From contig CANPUE010000002.1 of NCBI GenBank assembly GCA_947577185.1, positions 165,704 to 229,703 on the forward strand: 64,000 nt of DNA, in the 5' to 3' direction. Origin of the DNA: an uncultured Lachnospiraceae bacterium (lineage in GTDB: Bacteria > Bacillota > Clostridia > Lachnospirales > Lachnospiraceae). Under the pieces are notes generated by a model. The model was not told the DNA's origin, ran no database searches, and was given only the letters and a program-made list of their open reading frames with translations. How positions within the stretch are numbered: the first letter of the stretch is position 1; each line of letters opens with the position of its first letter. Made by a program: the position numbers and the translations under genes. This document shows, piece by piece, positions 19,947 through 28,980 of the stretch.

Positions 19947-20762
19947 TTATTGGAACGGGATCACAGCTCCGTCATAAGTATTGTTGATATAGTCTGTGAT
20001 CGCATCAGACTTGAGAACATCTACCAGCGCCTTGACGCTTTCGTTGTTCTCACTGCCTTCTTTCACGGCAATCACATTCACATAGGTCTTCGCCGCCTCT
20101 GAATCGGCCTGCTCGTAAGACACCGCGTCTTTTCCTACGGAAAATCCTGCTTCCAGCGCATAGTTACCGTTTAAAACAACGAACGCAACTTCGCCCTTGA
20201 CTCTGGATACCTGCGCTGCTTCCAGTTCCTGAATCGTAATGTTCTTAGGATTTTCTGCGATATCCATCACGGTTGCTTCCAGGCCGACGCCCTCTTTCAG
20301 AGTGATGACGCCGTTATCCTGCAATAACAAAAGCGCTCTTGCCTCATTTGTCGTATCATTGGGAACCGCGATGACGTCTCCCTCTTCGAGCGTACCAAGA
20401 TCGCTCTTTGTCCCCGGATAAATCCCGAAAGGTTCATAGTGGATGCCGCCTGCATTGACAAGGTGTGTGCCATGCTCCGCATTAAAGGAATCCAGATAGG
20501 GAATATGCTGGAAATAATTGGCGTCAAAGTCACCGCTTTCCACTACATTGTTCGGCTGTACATAGTCGTCAAACACGGTCACCTGCAGATCCCATCCCTG
20601 TTCGGAAAGGATGCCCTTCGCCTGCTCCAGAATCTCCGCATGGGGCGTCGCAGAAGCCGCCACCTTAATGGTTTTTGCTTCGCTGTCTTTACTGCCGCAT
20701 CCCGCCAAAACGCCGAGGGAAAGCACGGCTGTAAGCAAAACTCCGATCACTTTTTTCTTCAT
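19947..20762 (-). CDS. metQ: Methionine ABC transporter substrate-binding lipoprotein MetQ
   Basis: NlpA/MetQ family lipoprotein of 271 residues. The signal peptide ends in a lipobox LAGC (Cys22), so the mature protein is lipid-anchored outside the membrane. It starts the binding domain with TIKVAASATPHAEIL and has the family hallmarks DANYFQH and PNDTTNEARALLLLQ. It should bind methionine (L or D) and deliver it to MetNI. Last gene of the metNIQ operon, 19 bp after metI, with a strong terminator behind it. Confidence 0.95.
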   Translation of the reverse strand: MKKKVIGVLLTAVLSLGVLAGCGSKDSEAKTIKVAASATPHAEILEQAKGILSEQGWDLQVTVFDDYVQPNNVVESGDFDANYFQHIPYLDSFNAEHGTHLVNAGGIHYEPFGIYPGTKSDLGTLEEGDVIAVPNDTTNEARALLLLQDNGVITLKEGVGLEATVMDIAENPKNITIQELEAAQVSRVKGEVAFVVLNGNYALEAGFSVGKDAVSYEQADSEAAKTYVNVIAVKEGSENNESVKALVDVLKSDAITDYINNTYDGAVIPFQ

Positions 20763-20781
20763 AACTCAGTTCCTCCTCTTT

Positions 20782-21444
20782 TTATCTTTTTCTCTTATCC
20801 AGTCTGCCGGACAATTTCATGCCGATTGTCTGGAATACCTGAACCAACACCACCAACAGGATCACTGTTGCAAACATAATATCCGTCTGATAACGGTAGT
20901 AACCGTAACGGATAGCGATATCTCCCAGGCCGCCGCCGCCGATCACGCCCGCCATGGCGGAGTATCCGAGGATCGTTCCGATCGCAATCGTCGCACCGAC
21001 CAGAATAGACGTTCTCGCTTCCACAAGCATTACCCGCCATATAATCGTAAATGTCCCGGCTCCCATACTCTGCGCCGCCTCGATCACACCTTTATCGACT
21101 TCATTGATGGACGATTCCACCATCCGTGCAATAAAAGGCGCCGCCGCAAACGTGAGAGAAACGATCGTCGCCGAAGGTCCGTAAGTCTTTCCCACGATCA
21201 GCAGGGTGAGCGGCATGATCAGGATCAGTAAGATCAGAAACGGGATACTGCGCACAATATTCGCGGTCACATCCAGAATCTTATAGATAATCCGGTTGGG
21301 TCTGATCCCGTTTTTATCTGTTACGGCAAGCGTGATGCCCATCGGCAAGCCGAGCAGATAACCAAAAAAAGTCGACACAAGTGTCATATACAGCGTATTT
21401 CCGACACCCTCCAGTAAGATCATCATAATTTCTTTAGTCCACAT
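20782..21444 (-). CDS. metI: Methionine ABC transporter permease MetI
   Basis: Permease of 220 residues with five predicted helices and the EAA-type loop (near 125-145, GVIEAAQSMGAG) that contacts the ATPase. The length and sequence fit MetI. The start overlaps the end of metN by 11 bp, indicating translational coupling. It works as a dimer with MetN and receives methionine from MetQ. Confidence 0.95.
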   Translation of the reverse strand: MWTKEIMMILLEGVGNTLYMTLVSTFFGYLLGLPMGITLAVTDKNGIRPNRIIYKILDVTANIVRSIPFLILLILIMPLTLLIVGKTYGPSATIVSLTFAAAPFIARMVESSINEVDKGVIEAAQSMGAGTFTIIWRVMLVEARTSILVGATIAIGTILGYSAMAGVIGGGGLGDIAIRYGYYRYQTDIMFATVILLVVLVQVFQTIGMKLSGRLDKRKR

Positions 21445-22471
21445 AACCTTCCGCCTCCTCTACTGCGAGTCCCCGTTCTTTCAGGTACTCCTTCATGCTC
21501 TCCTGCATCTGCTCATCTTCCGGAAGCTGCAGGATCATCTCGCCCCTGGCGATTCCTTCCACATTTTTTGTGTCAGCTTTTAATATATTGACTGGCTGTC
21601 CAAACTTCAGCACCATATTGGCAATGACCGGTTCAAACGAGGAATTGCTGGAAAAAACAATACGGATACAGCTTTTTCCCTTCATCTGTTCCCGCTGGCG
21701 GCTCTCCAGATTAAGATTCGCCTCTTCATTTCCCCCGATAATCAGCTTTTTCGCTTCTTTGGTCTGTGGATGGCTGAAAATATCAAATACCCGTCCCTGC
21801 TCCACCAGATGCCCCTTGCTGATGATCGCCACGTGGGAACAGATTTCCCGCACGACTGCCATCTCATGCGTAATGATTACAATGGTGATTCCATACTTTG
21901 TGTTGATCTCTTTTAACAGTGACAGAATAGACTGTGTCGTCTGGGGATCCAGGGCGCTTGTCGCCTCGTCGCAAAGCAGGATCTTAGGACTGCCCGCCAG
22001 TGCCCTTGCGATCGCCACACGCTGCTTCTGTCCCCCGGAGAGCTGGGATGGATACGCCCTGGCTTTTTCCTCCATGCCGACGATATGTAACAGTTCTTCC
22101 GCTTTCGCTCTCGCTTCCTTCTTTTTCATACCCGCAATCACGAGCGGAAAGCAGATGTTGTCGATGACATTCTTCTGCATCAGCAGATTGAAATGCTGAA
22201 AGATCATGGCAATCTGGCTTCTTTGCCAGCGCAGTTCCATTTCTGTCATCGCACCCAGATCGCGTCCCTCGATTTCAACCGTTCCCTCCGTCGGCCGCTC
22301 CAGAAAATTCAGACACCGGACGAGCGTGCTTTTTCCCGCGCCGGACATCCCGATAATGCCGTAAATATCCCCTGCCTGTATCGACAGGTTGATATCCTGT
22401 AACGCTTCCACTTCGCCTTCTTTCGTCTCAAAGACTTTTGTCAGGTTTTGTACCTCAATAATCCCCGCCAT
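21434..22471 (-). CDS. metN: Methionine ABC transporter ATPase MetN
   Basis: ATPase of 345 residues: Walker A GMSGAGKS near 40, signature LSGGQKQR near 143, Walker B ILLCDEAT near 163, and a C-terminal NIL/ACT-like domain (about 265-345) that in MetN proteins senses internal methionine and inhibits transport. The ribosome site AAAGGATG precedes the ATG. It is the first full gene after the methionine-rich leader and hairpin at 22513-22679. Confidence 0.95.
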   Translation of the reverse strand: MAGIIEVQNLTKVFETKEGEVEALQDINLSIQAGDIYGIIGMSGAGKSTLVRCLNFLERPTEGTVEIEGRDLGAMTEMELRWQRSQIAMIFQHFNLLMQKNVIDNICFPLVIAGMKKKEARAKAEELLHIVGMEEKARAYPSQLSGGQKQRVAIARALAGSPKILLCDEATSALDPQTTQSILSLLKEINTKYGITIVIITHEMAVVREICSHVAIISKGHLVEQGRVFDIFSHPQTKEAKKLIIGGNEEANLNLESRQREQMKGKSCIRIVFSSNSSFEPVIANMVLKFGQPVNILKADTKNVEGIARGEMILQLPEDEQMQESMKEYLKERGLAVEEAEGYVD

Positions 22472-22512
22472 ATTTGTTCATCCTTTCTTCCGACAGGCCC
22501 CTCATGACGCCC

Positions 22513-22549
22513 AAACACAAAAACAGGTGCATGAGTGTCATGCACCTGT
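22513..22549 (-). terminator. Attenuator-like hairpin upstream of metN
   Basis: Perfect 12-bp inverted repeat (22523-22534 and 22538-22549; ACAGGTGCATGA arms) with a 3-nt loop, followed on the minus strand by TTTTTGTGTTT. It lies between the leader ORF stop and the metN ribosome site with no other promoter visible in between, so readthrough would control metNIQ. Confidence 0.7.
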
Positions 22550-22577
22550 GGATTTACTTTCCCCGGACTATGCCAGA

Positions 22578-22679
22578 TCAGGCTTTATAACACGCACGAA
22601 AAACATCTATACCGTTATACATCTGCATCCCGCCATAGCACATCAACATATTCATTGTTGTCAGACTTATGTTTTTCAT
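22578..22679 (-). CDS. Methionine-rich 33-residue leader peptide ORF
   Basis: A small ORF of 33 codons plus stop with an excellent ribosome site (AAGGAG, 7 bp before ATG), directly behind a consensus promoter at 22708-22736. Six of 33 residues are Met (positions 1, 9, 11, 13, 18, 20), four of them within residues 9-18, and there are two Cys. The peptide begins MKNISLTTMN and ends FRACYKA. Placement promoter - peptide - terminator-like hairpin - metNIQ is the layout of a leader peptide that attenuates transcription when ribosomes do not stall on Met codons. It might instead be a small functional Cys/Met protein; I do not recognise a family. Confidence 0.6.
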   Translation of the reverse strand: MKNISLTTMNMLMCYGGMQMYNGIDVFRACYKA

Positions 22680-22707
22680 GTGGTTATCTCCTTCTTTATC
22701 GAATCTC

Positions 22708-22736
22708 ACTATATTACAATTCATCCCGGTTGTCAA
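22708..22736 (-). promoter_or_regulatory. Strong sigma-A promoter for leader ORF and metNIQ
   Basis: Read leftward: TTGACA, 17 bases, TATAGT. Predicted start near 22701, giving a leader of about 20 nt before the small ORF. No SAM-I (S-box) or T-box elements are recognisable in the region. Confidence 0.8.
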
Positions 22737-22751
22737 GTTTTTTTGCAAAAA

Positions 22752-23696
22752 TCAGACAGTCTGCAGATCAAACAGCGGCGTAGACAGATATCTGTCCCCG
22801 GAGTCCGGCAGCAGGGCCACGATCACTTTCCCCCTGTTTTCCGGCCGTCTGGCAAGCTGTGCTGCCGCATGAAGCGCCGCACCGGAAGAGATGCCCACCA
22901 ACACGCCTTCTCTCAGAGACAGCTCTTTTGCGGCCGCAAAAGCGTCCTCGTCGGAAACGGTTATCACCTCATCATAAATCTCTGTATCAAGAACCTCCGG
23001 CACAAACCCTGCACCGATCCCCTGTAAGTTGTGCGCTCCCGCTTCTTTGCCGGAGAGCACGGCGCTCGTCTGCGGCTCGACCGCCGCGATCCTCACCGCC
23101 GGATTCTTTTCTTTTAAATAAGACCCGATACCGGTGATTGTACCGCCCGTCCCGACGCCTGCCACGAAGAGATCCACTTTCCCGTCCGTATCTTCCCAGA
23201 TTTCCGGTCCGGTCGTTTTCCTGTGGGTCTCCGGGTTCGCCGGGTTCACAAACTGGCCGAGAATCACGGCGCCCGGCGTTGCCTCTTTGAGTTCCTCCGC
23301 TTTGGCAATGGCGCCTGCCATCCCCTTGTCTGCGTCTGTCAGTACCAGTTTCGCACCGTATGCCTGAAGCAGTTTTCTCCGTTCCACGCTCATCGTCTCC
23401 GGCAGGGTTAAAACCGCCTGATATCCCTTCGCCGCCGCCACTGCCGCAAGGCCGATACCCGTATTGCCGGACGTGGGTTCGATGATCGTCGCACCCGGTT
23501 TCAAAATGCCTTTTCTTTCCGCGTCTTCAATCATATTGAGCGCCACGCGGTCCTTCACGGAGCCCGCCGGATTGAGGTATTCGAGTTTGACCAGAATCGT
23601 CGCATCCGTAATCTGATTCGCCCTTTCATAATTGACCACTTCCATTAAAGGTGTCTTTCCGATCAGCTCCGCCGCACTCTTTTTAATATTCGCCAT
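22752..23696 (-). CDS. cysK: Cysteine synthase A (O-acetylserine sulfhydrylase)
   Basis: PLP enzyme of about 314 residues making cysteine from O-acetylserine and sulfide. It shows IGKTPL near 11, the PLP lysine in PAGSVKDR near 43, the substrate loop PTSGNTG near 71 and the phosphate-binding GTGGT near 177, and ends with [13 protein letters not shown] prefer the ATG at 23696 (MANIKKSA), which matches the usual family start; a second ATG four codons upstream at 23708 sits directly on the GGAAAGGG site. Together with metNIQ and the leader peptide this is a sulfur amino-acid locus. Confidence 0.94.
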   Translation of the reverse strand: MANIKKSAAELIGKTPLMEVVNYERANQITDATILVKLEYLNPAGSVKDRVALNMIEDAERKGILKPGATIIEPTSGNTGIGLAAVAAAKGYQAVLTLPETMSVERRKLLQAYGAKLVLTDADKGMAGAIAKAEELKEATPGAVILGQFVNPANPETHRKTTGPEIWEDTDGKVDLFVAGVGTGGTITGIGSYLKEKNPAVRIAAVEPQTSAVLSGKEAGAHNLQGIGAGFVPEVLDTEIYDEVITVSDEDAFAAAKELSLREGVLVGISSGAALHAAAQLARRPENRGKVIVALLPDSGDRYLSTPLFDLQTV

Positions 23697-23729
23697 AACA
23701 ACTGTCATCCCTTTCCATCAATTGCTGAT

Positions 23730-23758
23730 AAAATACTACTTTTGCAGGGATCTGTCAA
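23730..23758 (-). promoter_or_regulatory. cysK promoter
   Basis: Read leftward: TTGACA, 17 bases, TATTTT, with transcription start about 27 nt before the cysK ATG. No leader hairpin is apparent. Confidence 0.65.
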
Positions 23759-23823
23759 CAAAAAGTTCTTTTTCAAAATCGTCTTTTTTTAAAAACAAGA
23801 CATTGCAAATATCCATTCGGACC

Positions 23824-24333
23824 TTAATTTCGTACCATCACATCCTCCGCATTCTCAGGATTGATCAGGACGACAACCTTCTCCAGCCCCGCCGTGTCCA
23901 CCGAAACGATGCTGCCGGCCCTCAGATTCTGTAAGATGACATCTTTCGCTTCCATGATAAGCGCCATCTCATCCTCGTTTATTATATGATAATAAAAGAC
24001 AATATCATTCTCATTATCCAGATGTGCATACGGCTCTATCCGTGCCGCATTGTAAGTCACGCGCAGACGGACCGTATTGACCGGGACTTCTTTGTCATAG
24101 ATCACATCATTCGTTCTCCACCAGTACCGTCCTGTGATATCTGTTTTCTCTTCCCCCGGTTCAAACTCCACGTCCATGTCTTCCGTGCACATCTGCGTTT
24201 TCCCCACATACTGCATCCCTCCGTAATGAAGTTCGCTGAATTCGATAAAAGCCAGTCCTGCCCCCAGACCGCAGAGCAAAACGCCGCTGCAGAACACAGC
24301 CAGTAAAATTTTATGCAGTTTTCTCATATCCAT
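23824..24333 (-). CDS. Membrane-anchored protein of a PadR-HAAS operon
   Basis: 169 residues. One N-terminal membrane anchor (about 7-30) is followed by an extracytoplasmic, mostly beta-type domain without cysteines or an evident catalytic motif. It is the third gene of a PadR-HAAS set, 14 bp after its partner, the place where DUF4097-like adhesin-fold proteins usually occur. I do not recognise a specific family. It is probably an envelope stress or signalling component, inferred from context. Confidence 0.75.
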   Translation of the reverse strand: MDMRKLHKILLAVFCSGVLLCGLGAGLAFIEFSELHYGGMQYVGKTQMCTEDMDVEFEPGEEKTDITGRYWWRTNDVIYDKEVPVNTVRLRVTYNAARIEPYAHLDNENDIVFYYHIINEDEMALIMEAKDVILQNLRAGSIVSVDTAGLEKVVVLINPENAEDVMVRN

Positions 24334-24347
24334 ACCATTCCTTTCTC

Positions 24348-25289
24348 TCAGCCCGCAAACGCTTCACCCGATCTGTCTGATTCGTCCAGTCCGGTGTCCT
24401 CAGCTGCTTTGTCACATTGTTTTGTCTTCTTTCTGATGAGCAGACTGAAGGCCCACCATGAAAGTGCCCCGAAGCACATGACTGCGCCCAGCGCCATCAG
24501 CAAAACGCCGCCAAACGGATAATTCTGGAAATACAGGATGAGCAGTACACCCACCCCGGCAAGCGCTGTCATGGCAAACCCGGCAAACAGCAAAGAAAGC
24601 AGCAGCCATCCCGCATTCCAGAACAGGCGGAGACCAAAAAGCGCGCAAAGGACAAACAACCGCCATAACTTCGCACAACCGCGCCCTGTCATACAAAAGA
24701 AATTCCTGATCCCTGATCCCACAGACTTCCTGACATGTGCGGAAGCCCGATAACGTGTCAGCTCACATTCTCCTGCCGTTTTTGGAATCGCTTCGTCCGT
24801 TTTTTGAATTCTTTCCTCTGTATCTGTCGTATCCATCGTTCCGTCCCCTTTCCCGTAACTGTTTTCACTGCATGGCCTGCGGTGTCGAAACGGTTTTGCA
24901 AGCCATCCTGCTAATGCCCCGCACTTATTTCCTGTCCATTCCAATACCGACTTTAAGAAACGTCCTGCGGCTGTGCCTTTCTCTTTCAGCCATTTGACAA
25001 ACCGTTTAAATGCATTCTGCGGCGTCTTCTCCCCTTCGGTCATATTGGCAGGCAGCAGACGCATCTTTTTTTTCTGTCCATACTCCGGTTTCACATGATA
25101 TGCTTCCAGAATCTCGGCGGCAAGCTCTTTTATGGAGCCAAAATCCGCAATGGCCTCTTCCTCGCTCAGCCCTTTCTGTCGTTTCATGTCGATATGCTGC
25201 GCATACTCTTCGAGAATGTCCTCCTGTTCCTGTTCCTCCAGTACCTGTATGTATTCCCTCAGCTGTGCCAAAAATGTTTCCTTATTCAT
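24348..25289 (-). CDS. HAAS-domain (DUF1700-like) membrane protein
   Basis: 313 residues. The N-terminal 75 residues carry the HAAS signalling motif (MNKETFLAQLREYI, then ILEEYAQHIDMKRQKGLSEE and a D-F-G-S turn), which in this family pairs with PadR regulators. A long basic and polar linker follows (about 75-205), then two or three membrane helices (about 205-290) and a charged tail. It overlaps the padR stop by 8 bp, so the two are co-translated. The likely role is a membrane signalling partner for the regulator; the signal is unknown. Confidence 0.85.
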   Translation of the reverse strand: MNKETFLAQLREYIQVLEEQEQEDILEEYAQHIDMKRQKGLSEEEAIADFGSIKELAAEILEAYHVKPEYGQKKKMRLLPANMTEGEKTPQNAFKRFVKWLKEKGTAAGRFLKSVLEWTGNKCGALAGWLAKPFRHRRPCSENSYGKGDGTMDTTDTEERIQKTDEAIPKTAGECELTRYRASAHVRKSVGSGIRNFFCMTGRGCAKLWRLFVLCALFGLRLFWNAGWLLLSLLFAGFAMTALAGVGVLLILYFQNYPFGGVLLMALGAVMCFGALSWWAFSLLIRKKTKQCDKAAEDTGLDESDRSGEAFAG

Positions 25290-25605
25290 GTGGCTTCCCC
25301 TCCCTTAAAAATCGATTGACTCGCGCCTGAAAGTCCTCCCACTCTGCGGCCAGACTGTCTCTGTATAAAATGCCCGCCGCCGTCAGATGATAATACTTTC
25401 TCGGAGGCCCCTCGGATGATTCCCGCAGATAGGTTTCAAAATAATGTTCATTCGTCAGACGCTTTAACAGCGGATAAATCGTCCCCTCATTTACGTCGAT
25501 GACCTGCGAGACTTCCTCGACGAGCTCATAGCCGTACATATCTTTTTGGCAGACTGACTCTAACACGATCAACTCCAAAACACCCTTCTTAAATTGCGCA
25601 TTCAT
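25282..25605 (-). CDS. PadR family transcriptional regulator
   Basis: 107 residues with the PadR winged-helix: FKKGVLELIVLESV, YGYELVEEV, EGTIYPLLKRL and a wing ending PPRKYYHLTAAG. It should repress its own operon. The ATG follows GGGGGAAGG. Upstream at 25636-25662 is a TTGACA box with a TATAGT box 15 bases away, and a TATAC-N8-GTATA repeat (25638-25655) that overlaps this promoter and could be the operator. Confidence 0.92.
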   Translation of the reverse strand: MNAQFKKGVLELIVLESVCQKDMYGYELVEEVSQVIDVNEGTIYPLLKRLTNEHYFETYLRESSEGPPRKYYHLTAAGILYRDSLAAEWEDFQARVNRFLREGKPHE

Positions 25606-25635
25606 ATCCTTCCCCCAATCTCATCCTACTACCAG

Positions 25636-25662
25636 ACTATACTCACTACTGTATATTGTCAA
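25636..25662 (-). promoter_or_regulatory. padR operon promoter and candidate operator
   Basis: Read leftward: TTGACA (25657-25662), 15-bp spacer, TATAGT (25636-25641). The short spacer and the overlapping inverted repeat TATAC-N8-GTATA suggest a repressed promoter of the PadR type. Confidence 0.5.
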
Positions 25663-25744
25663 GTACTAATTTTCAATTAATAGCAAATAACGGAATTTTT
25701 TCCTGGAGATTACAGAGAAACGAGAAGGCAGATCTCTGCAGAAA

Positions 25745-25785
25745 AAAGAAAAGCCGTTCCGATTTTACTCGGAAACGGCGATTCT
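25745..25785 (-). terminator. Terminator overlapping the L,D-transpeptidase 3' end
   Basis: On the minus strand GCCGTTTCCGA pairs with TCGGAACGGC (one bulged base), followed by TTTTCTTTTTT. The left arm includes the last codons and the stop of the coding region. Confidence 0.85.
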
Positions 25786-26568
25786 CTTTTCATTGACTCC
25801 ACAAGTCATATAATGCTCATACAACGCATTCTTATCATATCCAAAAACTTCTTTCAAATCAGGGTATCTGTCCGCATAGGCCACATGATCAAATTCCTCG
25901 ATCGTCCCCTCAAATGGAACATATGCAGGCTCCCCTGTAAGCCACGGGTTATCGGCATGGGTATCTGTGGGATCCCATGTCCTGCAGGGAGAGTCCCCCG
26001 CAATTTTGACTGCATCCGGTTTTCCAAGTTCTCCCGCATTCTCCTGATCGGAATATACGACGACCTTTGTTCCCGGTTTACAGTTATCGTAAATCCATTT
26101 TGCGTCTTCAACCGACAGTCTGACACACCCTAAGGACGCATTTTCGCCCAGTTTATTATATTCTTCCCATTCCAGCGTATCGGGAGATTCCTCAATATAG
26201 GGCACGGAATGAAACAGAATCATTCCGTTAAAACGTACTGCATACCTGCCATATGTATCATCCACCATCCTGCGCCACTCGTAATAGGCATAGGTCTGAA
26301 AGGTGCCTTCCGGCGTGTCCTTCCCCTCCCGGCCGCAGGAACAGATCATTGCCTTCACCGGTATGAGCGTGCCGTCTTCCTCCTCCTGCTTGATCGTGAT
26401 GCAGTTTAAGGCCCTGTTCACATAAATCGTATAATCCGGCCTGGTATCAACTGCCGTGCTTTCTGTCTGTACATCCGACGACTTCGCCGCCCTGACAGGA
26501 CAGACCGCACTCAAAAACAGCAGGCTCATCCCCAGCAATCCTGCCATTGCCAATCTGAATTTTTTCAT
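25765..26568 (-). CDS. Secreted L,D-transpeptidase (YkuD domain)
   Basis: 267 residues from the ATG at 26568, which gives a normal signal peptide (MKKFRLAMAG, hydrophobic to about 27); an upstream ATG at 26607 would put 13 polar residues in front. The YkuD domain (about 45-190) has the catalytic pair in ILFHSVPY and SLGCVRLS (Cys nucleophile), so it should crosslink peptidoglycan or anchor proteins to it. A short C-terminal module (about 220-267) with Y-A-D-R-Y-P-D-L, G-Y-D and H-Y-x-x-C-G resembles a repeat seen at the ends of secreted clostridial proteins. Single-gene unit with its own promoter and terminator. Confidence 0.9.
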   Translation of the reverse strand: MKKFRLAMAGLLGMSLLFLSAVCPVRAAKSSDVQTESTAVDTRPDYTIYVNRALNCITIKQEEEDGTLIPVKAMICSCGREGKDTPEGTFQTYAYYEWRRMVDDTYGRYAVRFNGMILFHSVPYIEESPDTLEWEEYNKLGENASLGCVRLSVEDAKWIYDNCKPGTKVVVYSDQENAGELGKPDAVKIAGDSPCRTWDPTDTHADNPWLTGEPAYVPFEGTIEEFDHVAYADRYPDLKEVFGYDKNALYEHYMTCGVNEKRIAVSE

Positions 26569-26614
26569 ATTAACTTTCACTTCCCCTTTTGTACATTTTG
26601 TTATCAATTTTTAT

Positions 26615-26643
26615 ATTATAGAAAAAAAGGTCAGATTTTGCAA
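26615..26643 (-). promoter_or_regulatory. Promoter of the L,D-transpeptidase gene
   Basis: Read leftward: TTGCAA, 17 bases, TATAAT, starting 10 bp after the glycosidase stop. Confidence 0.7.
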
Positions 26644-26652
26644 CCGTTTCCC

Positions 26653-28929
26653 TTATATTTTGTTTCCTTTATATTTGCAGGTACGTTCATCTGAGATGAC
26701 CCCGGCATAATTCATTCCGTAACCGAAATCATAACGATGTCCTTCGCTGTCCACATAGCATTCCATATCAAATGCCACATCCTCTTTCTGGCATTCTACC
26801 GTCTTCATATCTTTCGGTATCTGCAGCGGCAGGAGTCCCTGCGGTTCAAACTGCCCTGTGAGGATGTCCATGACAGCGGACGGCGATACGCCATACTCCG
26901 CCAGGATGACATCTGCATACGGCTCAAACTCACACATCACCATCGGATTTTTCAGCGAAACGATCGCAATCACCGGCTTATCTCCCATGGCCTTTCTCAT
27001 ATTGATCACGTTATCAAGATCCGCCTCATTTGCTGCCGTATTCCACTTATCCCGATAACCGCGGTTCCTGGATTCCTCTAACGGATCGCCGCCGGCGATG
27101 CTTTTCTTTCTTGCATCTTTCGCCTGATACGGACGGTACTGAAGGGTAATCGGAAGATAACCGTTGCCGCCGGCCTTCTTATCCTGCGGATCATACCCGT
27201 TTGAAATCGGAGATTCCATAAAGCAGAGCGCCGCGTCCGCCTTCTCCGGCGTATCCACGACCACAAAACAATCTGCCGCCGCTTTCTTTCCTGCCGGCAC
27301 GATTTCCTGCTCTTTCGTCGGCTTACTCATGAAATCCAGATAAGAACGGATCTGCCTTGTCGGGACATATACTTTTATTCCCTTCTTTAACGGTAAGACA
27401 CTGCCCCTGTTTTTCAACATCGTCACAGATTTCAGCTGAGACTCGTAGCCCTTTTTCAAAAATTCGTCACATCCTACGACTGCAAGAGATCTTTCCAGAT
27501 TCAGGTACGGGTTTTCAAAAAGGCCCGTGCGGAAAATATTTAAAAGCAGTCTGTAAGCCGAACGTCTGAATCTGGCATCCGTCTCCTCTTTTCCATATTT
27601 TCTGCACGCCATCTCATACGCTTCCATAACCGGCGCCACATCATTGTTGCCGCCGAACTGATCCACACCCGCTTCCAGCGCCTTCAGGTGGCGTTCCGCT
27701 TCTGTCAGGTATTCCACACCCCAGCATTTCCCCGCAAATTCTTCCTCTGTCGCTCCGATATCGTGAGTGATTCCCCAGTCTGTACACACAACGCCGTCGT
27801 ATCCGAGTTCTTCCCGCAATAAATCCTGAATGAGCCAGGCATTATATGAATTGCCGACATTTTCTTTATTTTTCTGATCGATATCATAAGAGATCGTATA
27901 GTATGGCATGACCGCGCCCGCTTTTTTTGTCTTTCCGTCTAACGCAAAAGCGCCCTCCGTAAAGGGTCTTAACTGTTCGTCAAAATTTTCTCCCGGATAT
28001 ACTGCATACTTTCCGTATGCGTAATGCGCGTCTCTTCCGCCCTCTCCGGAACCGCCTCCCGGAAAGTGCTTTACCATCGTGTTCACACTGTCTTTTCCCC
28101 AGCCGTCCTCTGTTCCCTGGGTTGTCTGGAAGCCGTCACAATATGCCTTTGCCATATCAATTGTCATCTGCGTATGCTCGCCAAACGTGTCCGCAAAACG
28201 CATCCACCTCGGCTCAGTCGCAAGATCGATCTGCGGGGAAAGCGCGGTTGTAATTCCGAGCGCCCGGTACTCCGCCGAACCCATTTCTCCAAACTGTCTC
28301 ACGATCTCCGGATCAAATGAGGCCGCCAGACCGATTCCGTTCGCCCACTTTGAGATCGGTTCTCCTGTCACGCCCATGTATTCTGCCGTAGATCCCGCCC
28401 CGTGTCTTGGATCCGAGCTGTTATTTGCAGGGATGCCGAATCCTGTGTTCTCCGCAAGCGCCTGCAGCTTATTGTTCCAGCGGACTGCCGCTTCGGTGCT
28501 CTCCAGCTTCATGATCAATACATGACGCACCTTATCCTTTTCAATAAATGTCTTCTGCTGGTCTGTCAGCTCCCACGGATCTGCACCGCTCTCCTCATAG
28601 CTTTTGCCGCCATAAGTTCCCCCGAATGCCCCCGCAAGAGGCCCTCTGGCCGGAATCAGCTGATGCGCGCTGTAAAGCATCAGGCCCGCAATGTCATCGA
28701 TCGCAATGCGCTCCGCAAGATCCTTTGCCCTTTCTTCATATGACAGCCGCCAGTCCTCATACGGCACCAGTTCTCCTGTCCCCAGGAAATCCTTAAAAGC
28801 ATAACCGTCCTGTGTCAGAATAGATACCCTGCTGTCACTGGCAATTCCCAGTGTCTGCCCGTCGCCGTTGTCGATCAGCACATAGCCGTCCTCTTCTTTT
28901 CTCGTCCACTTCTGTCCGTTCAAATTCAT
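26653..28929 (-). CDS. Glycoside hydrolase family 3 protein, beta-glucosidase-like
   Basis: About 758 residues without a signal peptide, so probably cytoplasmic. The N-terminal barrel has KHFPGGGSG near 295 and the GH3 nucleophile Asp in GVVCTDWGITHD near 385; the C-terminal alpha/beta sandwich follows. It should release sugars from the non-reducing end of beta-linked glycosides; the exact linkage cannot be read. GAAGGAGG sits one base before ATG 28929 but seven bases before an in-frame TTG at 28923, which may be the true start. A hairpin terminator ends just upstream. Confidence 0.9.
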   Translation of the reverse strand: MNLNGQKWTRKEEDGYVLIDNGDGQTLGIASDSRVSILTQDGYAFKDFLGTGELVPYEDWRLSYEERAKDLAERIAIDDIAGLMLYSAHQLIPARGPLAGAFGGTYGGKSYEESGADPWELTDQQKTFIEKDKVRHVLIMKLESTEAAVRWNNKLQALAENTGFGIPANNSSDPRHGAGSTAEYMGVTGEPISKWANGIGLAASFDPEIVRQFGEMGSAEYRALGITTALSPQIDLATEPRWMRFADTFGEHTQMTIDMAKAYCDGFQTTQGTEDGWGKDSVNTMVKHFPGGGSGEGGRDAHYAYGKYAVYPGENFDEQLRPFTEGAFALDGKTKKAGAVMPYYTISYDIDQKNKENVGNSYNAWLIQDLLREELGYDGVVCTDWGITHDIGATEEEFAGKCWGVEYLTEAERHLKALEAGVDQFGGNNDVAPVMEAYEMACRKYGKEETDARFRRSAYRLLLNIFRTGLFENPYLNLERSLAVVGCDEFLKKGYESQLKSVTMLKNRGSVLPLKKGIKVYVPTRQIRSYLDFMSKPTKEQEIVPAGKKAAADCFVVVDTPEKADAALCFMESPISNGYDPQDKKAGGNGYLPITLQYRPYQAKDARKKSIAGGDPLEESRNRGYRDKWNTAANEADLDNVINMRKAMGDKPVIAIVSLKNPMVMCEFEPYADVILAEYGVSPSAVMDILTGQFEPQGLLPLQIPKDMKTVECQKEDVAFDMECYVDSEGHRYDFGYGMNYAGVISDERTCKYKGNKI

Positions 28930-28946
28930 TCCTCCTTCTTTTGCAA

Positions 28947-28980
28947 AATACGGAAATGCCCTCAAAGGCATTCCCGTATT
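28947..28980 (-). terminator. Terminator between the HIT gene and the GH3 gene
   Basis: A 14-bp stem with one internal mismatch (28947-28960 with 28967-28980) and a TTTT tract on the minus strand. It contains the HIT stop codon and ends 18 bp before the GH3 start, so the GH3 gene is translated only from readthrough transcripts or from an unseen promoter. Confidence 0.65.

Noticed and set aside
22472..22751. SAM-I or T-box riboswitch upstream of metN
   Set aside because: Searched for because such elements are usual for metNIQ. The leader from the promoter to metN is too short and lacks conserved S-box or T-box motifs; only the peptide ORF and hairpin are there.
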